In this document: piece after piece, positions 36,222 to 44,135 of the stretch
Layout: every line of letters begins with the position of its first letter
How positions within the stretch are numbered: the stretch's first letter is position 1
Origin: Arcanobacterium sp. S3PF19
GTDB taxonomy: Bacteria > Actinomycetota > Actinomycetes > Actinomycetales > Actinomycetaceae
Reading direction: 5' to 3'
Length of the DNA: 64,000 bases
Assembly: GCF_000758825.1 (NCBI RefSeq)
Contig: NZ_JRMX01000013.1
Coordinates: forward strand, 1 to 64,000
The notes under the pieces: generated by a model
What the model saw: the letters and a program-made list of their open reading frames with translations, nothing else
What the model was told of the DNA's origin: nothing
The model's database searches: none
Position numbers and translations under genes: made by a program

Positions 36222-36563
36222 ACTTCAATTATGGCATTTTTTGTCTGTAAATTCCGCTTCTGTACTCTCCCGGCGCAACCGCGCTTTTTCCGGTCTGCCG
36301 TTAACGGGAGGGGCCGCGGGTGCGGACAGTATATGCGCAGCCGCGCTTTATACGTTTGCGTGCGGGGCGTTATCCGAAAAATCCCCTCCCGGCCGGGAGC
36401 CCCGGCGGAGTTTATCGCGGGCGGGGATGCCGCGGATTTTTCTCCGGCCGGGATTGCGGCACCGCCTGCAGCCCTAACATGGCCGCAATTTTCCCCGTGC
36501 GCGCCCGGGAGCTATTTTTTACGGTAATGAACGGATATGATTTGAATTGGAGACAAGCGAAAG
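36222..36563. other. Divergent intergenic region without a recognised gene
   Basis: About 340 bases separate the cyclo-ligase gene (leftward) from the MoeA-like gene (rightward). They are GC-rich in the middle and contain no reading frame with recognisable homology. Promoters for both directions should lie here. I see no strong operator or riboswitch. Confidence 0.5.
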
Positions 36564-36569
36564 GTGATT

Positions 36570-37781
36570 ATGAAAACCGTTGCGGAGTATAAGAATGCGT
36601 GTTTGCAGGTTTCCCAGCCGCTTCCCGTCTTTAATGTGACACTGATGGGCGCGGTGGGCTGTATGCTTGCCGACGATGTGCGCTCGCTTGTGGATCTGCC
36701 GCAGAGAAGCTGTGCGGCAAAAACGGGTTATGCGGTGCGTGCGGAAGATACTCTGGGAGCATCGGGGGTGAATCCGGTGCGCCTGATGCTGGAAAGCACG
36801 CAGGCGGAAAAAAACGGTACCGGTCTGCCGCTGCAGGCGCGTCACGCGATGAGAATTGAAGCGGGGGTGCCGCTGCCCCCGGGTGCGGACGCGGTGCTTT
36901 CCACCGTCTATGCAGGCTCGGAAAAAGGCGAGATCGCAATTATCGGGGAAGCGGAACCCGGGCTGAATGTGCACGCCAGGGCGCAGGATATTGCGGCCGG
37001 TCAGGTAATTTTGCGCGCAGGGATCCGGATCGGATCGCGGCAGGTGGCAGTACTTTCTTCGGCGGGCCAGTATTCCGTGCCCGTACACCCAAAACCGCGC
37101 GTGGTGGTGATGTCGGTAGGCGACGAGCTGCTCGCGCCGGGCAAACCGATTGAAGCGGGTAAAATTTACGACGCCAATTCCCATGCGCTGCTTGCGGCGG
37201 CAACCGATGCGGGGGCGGAGGTATTCCGTGTGGGGCCTGTTTCCGACAATCCTGCCGTTTTGCGGGAAAGTCTGGAAGATCAGCTGGTGCGCGCCGATAT
37301 TATCATCACCACCGGGGGATTGGTGAAAGACGGGCATGATTCGCTGTGCGAAGTTCTGGAAGATTTTGAAACGGTTGATTTTGATTCTGTGGCCATGTCT
37401 CCCGGTGAACGGCTCGGTGTGGGAAAGATATCCGACACAACCATTTTCTGTCTGCCCGGGGAACCGGTAGCCGCGCTGATCTGTTTCGAAATTTTTATTC
37501 GTCCGGCATTGCGGAAAATGGCAGGTTATATGCACACAGAACGGCGCGTGCTGCCTGCCCGGATGGTGAGCGGATGGGAATCTCCCGAAGGGCTGCAGGA
37601 GTTTGTGCCGGCAAAAGTAGGCGGAAATCCGAGCCGGGGATATACGGCGGAGCCCGTGTGCACTGTGGGAAATTCGTTCCTTTCCGGTCTTTCGCGGGCA
37701 AACTGTCTGATTGCGATTCCCGCCGACACAGAGTTGGTGCAGGCGGGAGAAACGGTTGAATGCGTGGTTCTCGACCGCTGA
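36570..37781 (+). CDS. MoeA/gephyrin-like protein (possible Glp), active site altered
   Basis: A 403-residue member of the MoeA/gephyrin family. Domains follow the usual order, including VPLPPGADAV, VMSVGDELL, IYDANSHALL, the MPT-binding segment ITTGGLVKDGHD and LPGEPVAALICFE. However, the family motif SAMDGYAV reads AAKTGYAV (residues 49–56), so the acidic residue is Thr52. The segment where an acidic residue is normally found in domain III reads IGSRQVAVLSSAG. No other molybdenum-cofactor gene is in the window. In actinobacteria, MoeA-like Glp proteins bind SepF and act in cell division together with a membrane receptor, and the next gene encodes a membrane protein. The ATG at 36570 follows AAAGGTG; GTG 36564 is an alternative. 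Confidence 0.82.
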   Translation: MKTVAEYKNACLQVSQPLPVFNVTLMGAVGCMLADDVRSLVDLPQRSCAAKTGYAVRAEDTLGASGVNPVRLMLESTQAEKNGTGLPLQARHAMRIEAGVPLPPGADAVLSTVYAGSEKGEIAIIGEAEPGLNVHARAQDIAAGQVILRAGIRIGSRQVAVLSSAGQYSVPVHPKPRVVVMSVGDELLAPGKPIEAGKIYDANSHALLAAATDAGAEVFRVGPVSDNPAVLRESLEDQLVRADIIITTGGLVKDGHDSLCEVLEDFETVDFDSVAMSPGERLGVGKISDTTIFCLPGEPVAALICFEIFIRPALRKMAGYMHTERRVLPARMVSGWESPEGLQEFVPAKVGGNPSRGYTAEPVCTVGNSFLSGLSRANCLIAIPADTELVQAGETVECVVLDR

Positions 37782-37902
37782 CGGCGTTTCGTCTGTGCCT
37801 TGTGTGAACAGTGTGAAAGCGTGACGAAATAGTTACGGTTTACTTTACAACACACCGATTCTGATGTCACTGAAAGTCTCTCCGGTTCTATATTTTTAAG
37901 GT

Positions 37903-39027
37903 GTGGGCGGAGAAGGATTGGCAGTTGCGGTTTTTGTGCTCCTCCTGCTTGCATATCTGATTCCGGCTCTGTTCCGCCGACGTGCGGTGATGAACGAAGC
38001 CTCGGTGGATGAAAGATTCTCGCAGGAGCTGCATCTGATACGGATACAACCCCGCTTTTCCCTATCCGCGGATCCCCACCGCGGCAGAATTTACAGGATG
38101 AGGCGCAACGTGAGTAAAACACAGTTTAAGTCGGATGAAACTACGGAACGGACTTTCGACGTGCGCGCGGTTTCCCGCGCCCGCGCCCGCGCCCGGGGAA
38201 GAATTGCCGCCCGGAATATGCTTCAGCGGCGTTTTCTTGTGTGCGGAGCGGTATTTCTTGTATTGGTTGCGGCGACCTGGATTGTATTTGCGGCAGGAGC
38301 CGCCGGTCTTGCCGTTCCGGCTGCGGGGACCGTGCTGGCGGCGGCATACGGCGGATTTTTCCACAGAATGCTGGGCAAATGGAGCCTTGAAAACAAACGT
38401 GACATCGAAAACATCGCCCGGGCGACCGACATCCTGGAATCCGGCAGGGCGGTAAAATTCTCCGAAAAGAAGGCTTCTTCCGCCTCGCGTGCTGCTGTGC
38501 AGGCAGAAAAGACGGCGGAACGAAAAACGGAAACCGTTTCCGCGAAAAATACGGACGCCGGCAAAAATCGGGAAGCCGGCGGGAAATTGCAGGCGAAGAC
38601 GGCGCACACATACCTGTCGGCCGCCGCATCGGCAGATCGCAGTGCGGGTACGGCTGCGCATACGGAACGGAAAAACGAAACCGCCCCGGCCGTGTCGGAA
38701 AAGAAAGAAAAATCCATTCGGCCTGCGGCTGCATATGCGCTCGCTTTCCCCCCGGGGGAAAACTCCGCGTCTGCCTCTTCGGCTATGCCCGCTTATACGC
38801 TGAAACCCGAAATTACCCGGCGTACGGTTAAGCCCTACACCGCGCCGGAAACCGAAACCGCGCCGGTGCCATACCGGCCGAAACGGGTAGGGGAACAGCT
38901 GGGGGCGGAGAAACACTCTGCGGCAAATCCGGCGCCGGAAATGACCGGTGAAGAAGAACTGCGCACCGACGTACTCGGTTCCGGTTCCGCTTTGGACACC
39001 CTTCTGGCCCGCCGCCGCGCCTGCTGA
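37903..39027 (+). CDS. Membrane protein, possible Glp-receptor-like partner of the MoeA-like protein
   Basis: A 374-residue membrane protein. A short N-terminal span (about residues 3–20) is followed by RRRAV and an Arg-rich stretch (RARARARGRI, about 90–100). A paired hydrophobic segment comes next (about 107–150), then a long low-complexity tail rich in Lys, Ala, Glu and Thr that is probably cytosolic and disordered. The arrangement matches conserved actinobacterial proteins encoded beside the MoeA-like gene. The GTG at 37903 is the likely start. The product could recruit the MoeA-like protein to the membrane; that is inference from position and layout. Its stop overlaps the next start (TGATG). 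Confidence 0.6.
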   Translation: MGGEGLAVAVFVLLLLAYLIPALFRRRAVMNEASVDERFSQELHLIRIQPRFSLSADPHRGRIYRMRRNVSKTQFKSDETTERTFDVRAVSRARARARGRIAARNMLQRRFLVCGAVFLVLVAATWIVFAAGAAGLAVPAAGTVLAAAYGGFFHRMLGKWSLENKRDIENIARATDILESGRAVKFSEKKASSASRAAVQAEKTAERKTETVSAKNTDAGKNREAGGKLQAKTAHTYLSAAASADRSAGTAAHTERKNETAPAVSEKKEKSIRPAAAYALAFPPGENSASASSAMPAYTLKPEITRRTVKPYTAPETETAPVPYRPKRVGEQLGAEKHSAANPAPEMTGEEELRTDVLGSGSALDTLLARRRAC

Positions 39028-39689
39028 TGACATCCCTGATTCTGCTGCATGGGGCAAGTCAGACTCCGCTTGCCTGGCGGAAAACAGCCGACCGTCTGCC
39101 GTCGGTCTGGGCGGTTGCCGCGCCTTTGCTGCACGGCAGAAACAATACAGCGAATATGCTGCATGCCGCGGAGACGGAAGTGGCGGGAATATATGCTCCC
39201 GGTGAGAGAATCGTGATAGCTGCGGAAGAGGCTGCGCCTGTGGCACTGGAATTGGCGGCAAAAGGAGGTGCGGCGGGAGTACTGCTCACCGAGCCGGTAT
39301 TCCGCGTGGGGAAAACCGCGCAGGTGGCGGCGTTGTGCGCCGGGCTGTTCCGGCCGCGGAAAAATTCAGACCGCGAAAGGGAATATGCCACCCGGGAGGA
39401 AAAAATTTCCTATCTGCGCGCTATTGCGCAGTCTATGCGCTCAGCCGGGAAAGGGCGGGACTGCGCGGAAAAATATATGCGGGCATGCATGGAAAAAGGG
39501 GTATCGGTCCGGATTCTGTGCGCCCGGAAAAAGCGCGGTGCCGTGCGGGAAGGACGCAGAATGGCACGGCGGTTTCCCCGGGTGGAGTACTTCACAATTG
39601 CCGGGGCAAAAAGCGGATGGAACGCCTATGCTCCTGCGCAGTACGCGGCAAATATCGTGGAATTTGCGGAAAAAATTACGGCAGAGTAA
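39027..39689 (+). CDS. Alpha/beta-hydrolase-fold protein lacking the catalytic triad
   Basis: A 220-residue protein whose start, LILLHGASQTPLAW, is typical of alpha/beta hydrolases. The nucleophile elbow region reads VIAAEEAAPVALELA in place of GHSLGG, so the catalytic serine is replaced by Glu. The C-terminal region AKSGWNAYAPAQY lacks the expected His. It is therefore probably not an active hydrolase. Its ATG overlaps the stop of the preceding membrane-protein gene by one base, suggesting a shared operon with the MoeA-like gene. The function is unknown. Confidence 0.65.
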   Translation: MTSLILLHGASQTPLAWRKTADRLPSVWAVAAPLLHGRNNTANMLHAAETEVAGIYAPGERIVIAAEEAAPVALELAAKGGAAGVLLTEPVFRVGKTAQVAALCAGLFRPRKNSDREREYATREEKISYLRAIAQSMRSAGKGRDCAEKYMRACMEKGVSVRILCARKKRGAVREGRRMARRFPRVEYFTIAGAKSGWNAYAPAQYAANIVEFAEKITAE

Positions 39690-39736
39690 TGCCGTTTTCC
39701 GCTTTTGCCGATCCTGTGTTAATATGGATGAGCTGA

Positions 39737-39809
39737 GGGGCATTGGCGCAGTTGGTAGCGCGCATCGTTCGCAATGATGAGGTCAGGGGTTCGAATCCCC
39801 TATGCTCCA
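39737..39809 (+). tRNA. tRNA-Ala (anticodon CGC)
   Basis: A complete cloverleaf: acceptor GGGGCAT/ATGCTCC with the G3–U70 wobble pair that defines alanine tRNA, D stem GCGC/GCGC, anticodon stem CATCG/TGATG with loop TTCGCAA, T arm AGGGG-TTCGAAT-CCCCT and discriminator A. The anticodon CGC reads GCG. CCA is not encoded. The lower-GC catabolic island begins after it. Confidence 0.97.
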
Positions 39810-39812
39810 CAA

Positions 39813-39837
39813 AATACCCGCGCCCGGCGCGGGTATT
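39813..39837 (+). terminator. Hairpin terminator of tRNA-Ala
   Basis: A perfect 10-bp stem, AATACCCGCG (39813–39822) with CGCGGGTATT (39828–39837), lies directly after the tRNA and is followed by CTTATTTC. Confidence 0.8.
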
Positions 39838-40149
39838 CTTATTTCAGGCGGTTTTGCGCGCGGTTTTACCGTTTTGTTTTCGGGGCGGATATCTTTTGAG
39901 CCGGGTGAACACAGAAACAGCTGCGGCAATTAATGGCATTCCAAAAACGGGCGAAAGTTCCCGGAAGGGGCAAATTCACGGATAGGGAACGGCACACGAT
40001 CTGAAGCGGTATTCACATACATGGAATCTGCCGGCACATAATTTTTCTTTTTCTTTTGTGTCTGAAAAGTATGTTGGCGTCGATACCTTAAAAACTATAC
40101 CGTTGTGTGCAACAGGCATAACGAAGATAAATCGGAAAGACGGAAACCG
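39838..40149. other. Low-GC intergenic stretch at the island border
   Basis: About 310 bases without a recognisable gene, noticeably more AT-rich than the DNA before the tRNA. It contains only short frames without homology that I can name. This is where a left border of an inserted element would be expected, but I see no direct copy of the tRNA 3' end or an integrase remnant. Confidence 0.45.
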
Positions 40150-40194
40150 CAAAACTCCCCGGAAGCAGATAAATTCTTCTTTCGGGGAGTTTTG
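40150..40194. terminator. Bidirectional terminator downstream of the dha operon
   Basis: A perfect 12-bp stem, CAAAACTCCCCG (40150–40161) with CGGGGAGTTTTG (40183–40194), with an inner GAAG/CTTC pairing. It has T-rich ends in both directions. It should stop the leftward dhaKL transcript and anything coming from the tRNA side. Confidence 0.8.
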
Positions 40195-40296
40195 TGTATA
40201 GCACGTGAGAATATGCACGACCGGTGTATTTAACGGTTAGGAGAGAGGAGTAAACCGGCAAATACTAAGGTCTATCAGTTTTTGATCCGATATTGT

Positions 40297-40328
40297 TGCA
40301 GGCGGTCAGTTTCGACTTTCCGCCTGCA
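40297..40328 (-). promoter_or_regulatory. Stem-loop just after dhaL
   Basis: A 9-bp stem, TGCAGGCGG with CCGCCTGCA, lies ten bases past the dhaL stop on the leftward transcript. It has no T run, so it may protect the mRNA 3' end rather than terminate. Confidence 0.4.
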
Positions 40329-40337
40329 GCAAGGTGT

Positions 40338-40985
40338 TTATTTCATACGTGCCAAGGGTTCGGAAACTTCTCCGGTAGTGGCATCGCGCCAGGCTTCCAG
40401 AAGTCTCAGGAACGCTGTGGCTCCCGGATCCTGGAGTCCGATTGAACGGTCCTGCAGCCAGGAAGCCCGTCCGCGGCGTGATTGTAAATTACGTGTTTCC
40501 ACTACGGCTGCTGCGGCGGCTGTGATGACTGCTTCCATGGCGTCACCGTCCGCAGGGCAGTCGCGGAGAGCGTCGCATGCGGGAACAATGGCATCAAGGA
40601 TAGTTTTGTCGCCTACCTTGCTCTTTCCGCGTTGAGCGATGCTGTCGGCAGCGGCGCGTATGAATGCTTCGGCGTCAGATCGCGAAATTTCTTCTTTATC
40701 ATTCCAGATTTTCGATCCTGCCAAAAGCCCTCCTGCAACAAGTGCAGCCATGGTGGATGGATTCGCATTGGCGAAAGCTTTTGCACAGACTCGGGTCACC
40801 TGAGCCGGTTTCTGGTTGGAATCGGCTGACTCAAGCATTCCGATGACTGCATTTGCGCCGGCTGAAACTGTGATACCAAGATCGCCGTCACCAAGTACCT
40901 GATCAAGATCCCGTAATTCGTCGGCGGAGTTAACGAGCAGGTTCAGGGCTTTTTTGATAGTTGAGATAAGTTCGGGAGTTTTCAT
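40338..40985 (-). CDS. dhaL: DhaL-type dihydroxyacetone kinase subunit
   Basis: The nucleotide-binding subunit of a dihydroxyacetone-type kinase, 215 residues. The Mg/nucleotide-binding aspartates are in the segment LDQVLGDGDLGITV (Asp33 and Asp35), where the family norm is GDGDTG. It follows dhaK with a one-base overlap (TAATG). No DhaM phosphotransferase gene is present in the window, so this kinase may use ATP directly, as other DhaK/DhaL pairs without DhaM do, or may act on a different ketose such as erythrulose. Confidence 0.9.
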   Translation of the reverse strand: MKTPELISTIKKALNLLVNSADELRDLDQVLGDGDLGITVSAGANAVIGMLESADSNQKPAQVTRVCAKAFANANPSTMAALVAGGLLAGSKIWNDKEEISRSDAEAFIRAAADSIAQRGKSKVGDKTILDAIVPACDALRDCPADGDAMEAVITAAAAAVVETRNLQSRRGRASWLQDRSIGLQDPGATAFLRLLEAWRDATTGEVSEPLARMK

Positions 40986-41992
40986 TAGCGTTCCTTTTGT
41001 TCGAAGAAGGGTGAGTAGGCAGGTGCGTCAAGAAGCTCAAGGAGCTCATCGTCGAGCTTGAGGAGAGAAATAGAAGCTCCCGCCATTTCCAAACTGGTTG
41101 CGTATTCGCCAATATAGTTACGTTCAATTACAACGCCTTTGGCGGTAAGCTGCTTATGTACCCGACGGTACAGGATATAGAGTTCCTCCAGGGGAGTTGC
41201 ACCCAGACCGTTTACAAGGACGGCTACCCGATCACCTGAAGTGATTTCAAGGTCGGCAGCGGTCGCCTCGAGAATCTCATCAGCAATCTCATCGGCCGTG
41301 CGGAGCGGTTCCCGGCGAATGCCCGGTTCTCCGTGAATGCCGATTCCCATTTCCATCTCACCGTCAGGTAAGGTGAAACTCGGTTCACCCGTGGTGGGAA
41401 GAATTGTGGGTGAAAGCCCGACGCCCATAGTTGCGGTCCGAGATACGGTTTTTTCTGCTACTTCGGCGACAGCCTCAAGATCATCGCCCCGTTCGGCCGC
41501 TGCGCCGGCGATTTTGTATGCAAAGAAAATTCCTGCAACGCCACGACGGTCTTTCGCTTTTTCTTTAGGCTGAGAGGCAACGTCGTCTCTGCCGAGCACG
41601 GTTTTAATTTCAATATCGTCCAGTTCTGCCAAATCCGTGGCAAGGTCAAAGTTAAAGACGTCTCCGCCGTAGTTCCCGTAAAGGAACAGCACGCCCTTGC
41701 CGCTGTCTACGGCTTTAGCTGCTTCGTAGCATTGCTGTGAGGACGGTGAAGAGAAAACATTACCGATGGCTACGCCTGAGCAAAGCCCCTTACCGATGTA
41801 TCCTTTGAAAAGCGGAAGATGGCCCGAGCCGCCACCCGCGACAATTCCGACCTGTCCGGCAACCGGTGCGTCTGCGCGTACGAGAATACGCGGATCGTCA
41901 CCCGGAGTCTTGAGGTCGTTCGGTGCAGACAAAAGAATACCTTCGACCATTTCATCGACAAAATTATTTGGGTCATTAATAATCTTTTTCAT
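40985..41992 (-). CDS. dhaK: DhaK-type dihydroxyacetone kinase subunit
   Basis: The substrate-binding subunit, 335 residues. Dihydroxyacetone-like ketoses bind covalently to a conserved histidine; here His220 lies in the segment GIGIHGEPGIRR. The N-terminal GGGSGHLPLFKGYIG is also a family signature. It lies downstream of the ABC transporter genes on the same strand, so the transported sugar or polyol is probably the source of its substrate. The ATG at 41992 is clear. Confidence 0.92.
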   Translation of the reverse strand: MKKIINDPNNFVDEMVEGILLSAPNDLKTPGDDPRILVRADAPVAGQVGIVAGGGSGHLPLFKGYIGKGLCSGVAIGNVFSSPSSQQCYEAAKAVDSGKGVLFLYGNYGGDVFNFDLATDLAELDDIEIKTVLGRDDVASQPKEKAKDRRGVAGIFFAYKIAGAAAERGDDLEAVAEVAEKTVSRTATMGVGLSPTILPTTGEPSFTLPDGEMEMGIGIHGEPGIRREPLRTADEIADEILEATAADLEITSGDRVAVLVNGLGATPLEELYILYRRVHKQLTAKGVVIERNYIGEYATSLEMAGASISLLKLDDELLELLDAPAYSPFFEQKER

Positions 41993-42018
41993 GATAATCC
42001 TTTACGTTAGAAGGGGAA

Positions 42019-43089
42019 TTAAACTTTTTTAGGGGTAGATTTACGTAAAATTTTCCTCCAGTCTATTTTTTCTATAACCAGTACGACAATCAGGATGACG
42101 CCTTGGGCGATCGCGTATTGGAATGGTGACAGACGCATTGCGGTAAAGCCCGAACGAACAATTTGCAAGGTGAGCGCCGCAAGGAAAACTCCGAATACCG
42201 TTGCGTAACCGCCCGCCGGATTGGTTCCTCCAAGCACCGCAATCACAATAACAAGCAGAACGTACGAGACACCGTAATCTGCCGAAGCGGTCGGATTTCG
42301 CGCGATAAAGATAACTCCTGCCAAAGCACCGATAAAACCGGTAAGCACATAGCTTCGCATCAGCAGACTGCTTGATTTAATTCCGGAATATCTTGCGGCA
42401 ACCGGATTTGCACCCTGCAGCTCAAGACGTAAACCCAGCGGAGTGCGATTGAGTAAGAATCCCACGACCAGAGCAACTGCCAGGAATACAAAGAATAATG
42501 TAGGTATTCCCGCAACTGCGCTGACGCCGAAAGCCGTCAATGCGCCCGGTGAACCATAAAGCGTTTTCCCGCCGGTCCATACCACTGCAATGCCGTTGAA
42601 GATCTGCATTGTTCCCAACGTTGCCAAAATCGGCGTAACACCAATTTTGGCAATAAGAAACCCATTGACGGTGCCGGCTGCGACACCGACCAAAATGCCG
42701 AGCAGAATAATGAGAATACCAAAATTCTCAGCCATAGCCGGATTGCTGCCCGATACTGCGGTGAACGTTGTCGAAATTGTGATCGCAGTGAGGTTTGCAA
42801 TGGCAACAAGGGAAAGATCAATACCGCCGGTTACCATGGAAATCATCATTGCAATCGAAAGAAGTCCGATCTCCGGCACTGCCAGAGCCATATTCTGTAT
42901 GTTGACTATGGAGAGGAACGTTTCGGGATTTGCGATCGCAAATACGACAAAGGTTCCAATCAGCAGCAACAGCATTTGGGATGTGGATCTGGTCATGCGG
43001 AATGTCGAGTGAAATCTCTTTGTTGACCTGCCGACCTTTTCGTTTAGCGACGAAAACTTATCTGTTTGATCTTTAACTTCTGTTGTCAT
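42019..43089 (-). CDS. ABC sugar transporter permease (RbsC family)
   Basis: A membrane subunit of a CUT2-type sugar importer, 356 residues with about nine or ten spans. The RbsC-family segment VTGGIDLSLVAIANLTA and the NPAGGYATVFGVFLAAL motif near the C-terminus fit. A soluble N-terminal stretch of about 38 residues precedes the first span. It overlaps the other permease gene by four bases. Two different permeases imply a heterodimeric channel. Confidence 0.9.
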   Translation of the reverse strand: MTTEVKDQTDKFSSLNEKVGRSTKRFHSTFRMTRSTSQMLLLLIGTFVVFAIANPETFLSIVNIQNMALAVPEIGLLSIAMMISMVTGGIDLSLVAIANLTAITISTTFTAVSGSNPAMAENFGILIILLGILVGVAAGTVNGFLIAKIGVTPILATLGTMQIFNGIAVVWTGGKTLYGSPGALTAFGVSAVAGIPTLFFVFLAVALVVGFLLNRTPLGLRLELQGANPVAARYSGIKSSSLLMRSYVLTGFIGALAGVIFIARNPTASADYGVSYVLLVIVIAVLGGTNPAGGYATVFGVFLAALTLQIVRSGFTAMRLSPFQYAIAQGVILIVVLVIEKIDWRKILRKSTPKKV

Positions 43090-44135
43090 TTCACTGTCTC
43101 TTCCTGAATAAAGCCAACCTGCTTCTGTGCACGTTTAGCCGATATAGCCTGAATACTGACGCCCACAATCAGGAGGACACCCACAGCGGCACGCTGCCAC
43201 GCGCTGGGTACGCCCACGAGAATAAGGGAATTATTGATGAGCTGCACAAGCAGCACACCAAGAACGGTGCCTTTGACCGATCCGTATCCGCCAAAGATGG
43301 ATGCACCGCCCAGGACAACAGCGGCGATAATATCCAGCTCCCCTCCGATGAGTTCTTTCGGGCTGGCAGAACGGCCCATGACCATGTAGATGACACCGCC
43401 TATTGCAGCCATGACACCTGCTATAACATAAACCCGCATCTGAACACTTTTGACATTAATTCCCGCACGGCGTGCAGATTCCTCATCACCGCCGATGGCA
43501 TAGACAAACCGTCCGAACATTGTTCTGTTCAGAAGCCAGCTGACTACTGCCGTTAATACTATCGCCGGAATAATCATGACATGGAGCAAAGCAACACCAT
43601 TGGCCGTTGGAAGCGTTACGAGATTGACCGTGGAGGCTTTTGCCATTCCCACGGGAAGATCGGCAATGTAACGCGAGCCGACATAGGTCATGAGGACGCC
43701 TTGGAAAATGCCCTGTGTGCCCAGAGTGACAATAAGCGTCGGAAGTCGGAATTTGGAAATAATGTAACCGTTGATGAGCCCGAGAAGAGTTCCAAGAACC
43801 ATCGCAAACAGGAAAGAACAGATAAGGCCGAAATCCTTTGCGAAGTTTAATTGCACAGTTACTGTCGTATAGGCGGAAAAGACTGCAATCGCCGCAAAAG
43901 ATACATCGATTCCGCCTGAGATGATAACCAGCAAAACCCCAAGGGCAAAGATTAACGGAACAATTGAAGATCTGATAATCGCGAAAAGCGTAGAGACCTG
44001 TAGAAAATCCCTGCTCACAAGCGACATTACCACGATGAGGATGATAAGAACCGCGAGAAGGATCCCCTCGTTATTCTGTCCCTTTAATTTCGACAGGAAT
44101 GGAGTTTTCCCTGTCTGTGCCAATTGCTTTTTCAT
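43086..44135 (-). CDS. ABC sugar transporter permease (RbsC family), second subunit
   Basis: The second CUT2-type permease, 349 residues, with the typical IISGGIDVSFAAIAVFSAYT segment and a C-terminal VLGGASIFGGYGSVKGTVLG motif. Start and stop overlap the neighbouring ATPase and permease genes by four bases each, so the three are tightly coupled. The substrate cannot be told from the permeases. Confidence 0.9.
   Translation of the reverse strand: MKKQLAQTGKTPFLSKLKGQNNEGILLAVLIILIVVMSLVSRDFLQVSTLFAIIRSSIVPLIFALGVLLVIISGGIDVSFAAIAVFSAYTTVTVQLNFAKDFGLICSFLFAMVLGTLLGLINGYIISKFRLPTLIVTLGTQGIFQGVLMTYVGSRYIADLPVGMAKASTVNLVTLPTANGVALLHVMIIPAIVLTAVVSWLLNRTMFGRFVYAIGGDEESARRAGINVKSVQMRVYVIAGVMAAIGGVIYMVMGRSASPKELIGGELDIIAAVVLGGASIFGGYGSVKGTVLGVLLVQLINNSLILVGVPSAWQRAAVGVLLIVGVSIQAISAKRAQKQVGFIQEETVK

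Noticed and set aside
39743-39985. An 80-residue frame starting inside tRNA-Ala
   Set aside because: Its first residues are a translation of the tRNA itself, a common false gene, and the rest crosses a terminator.
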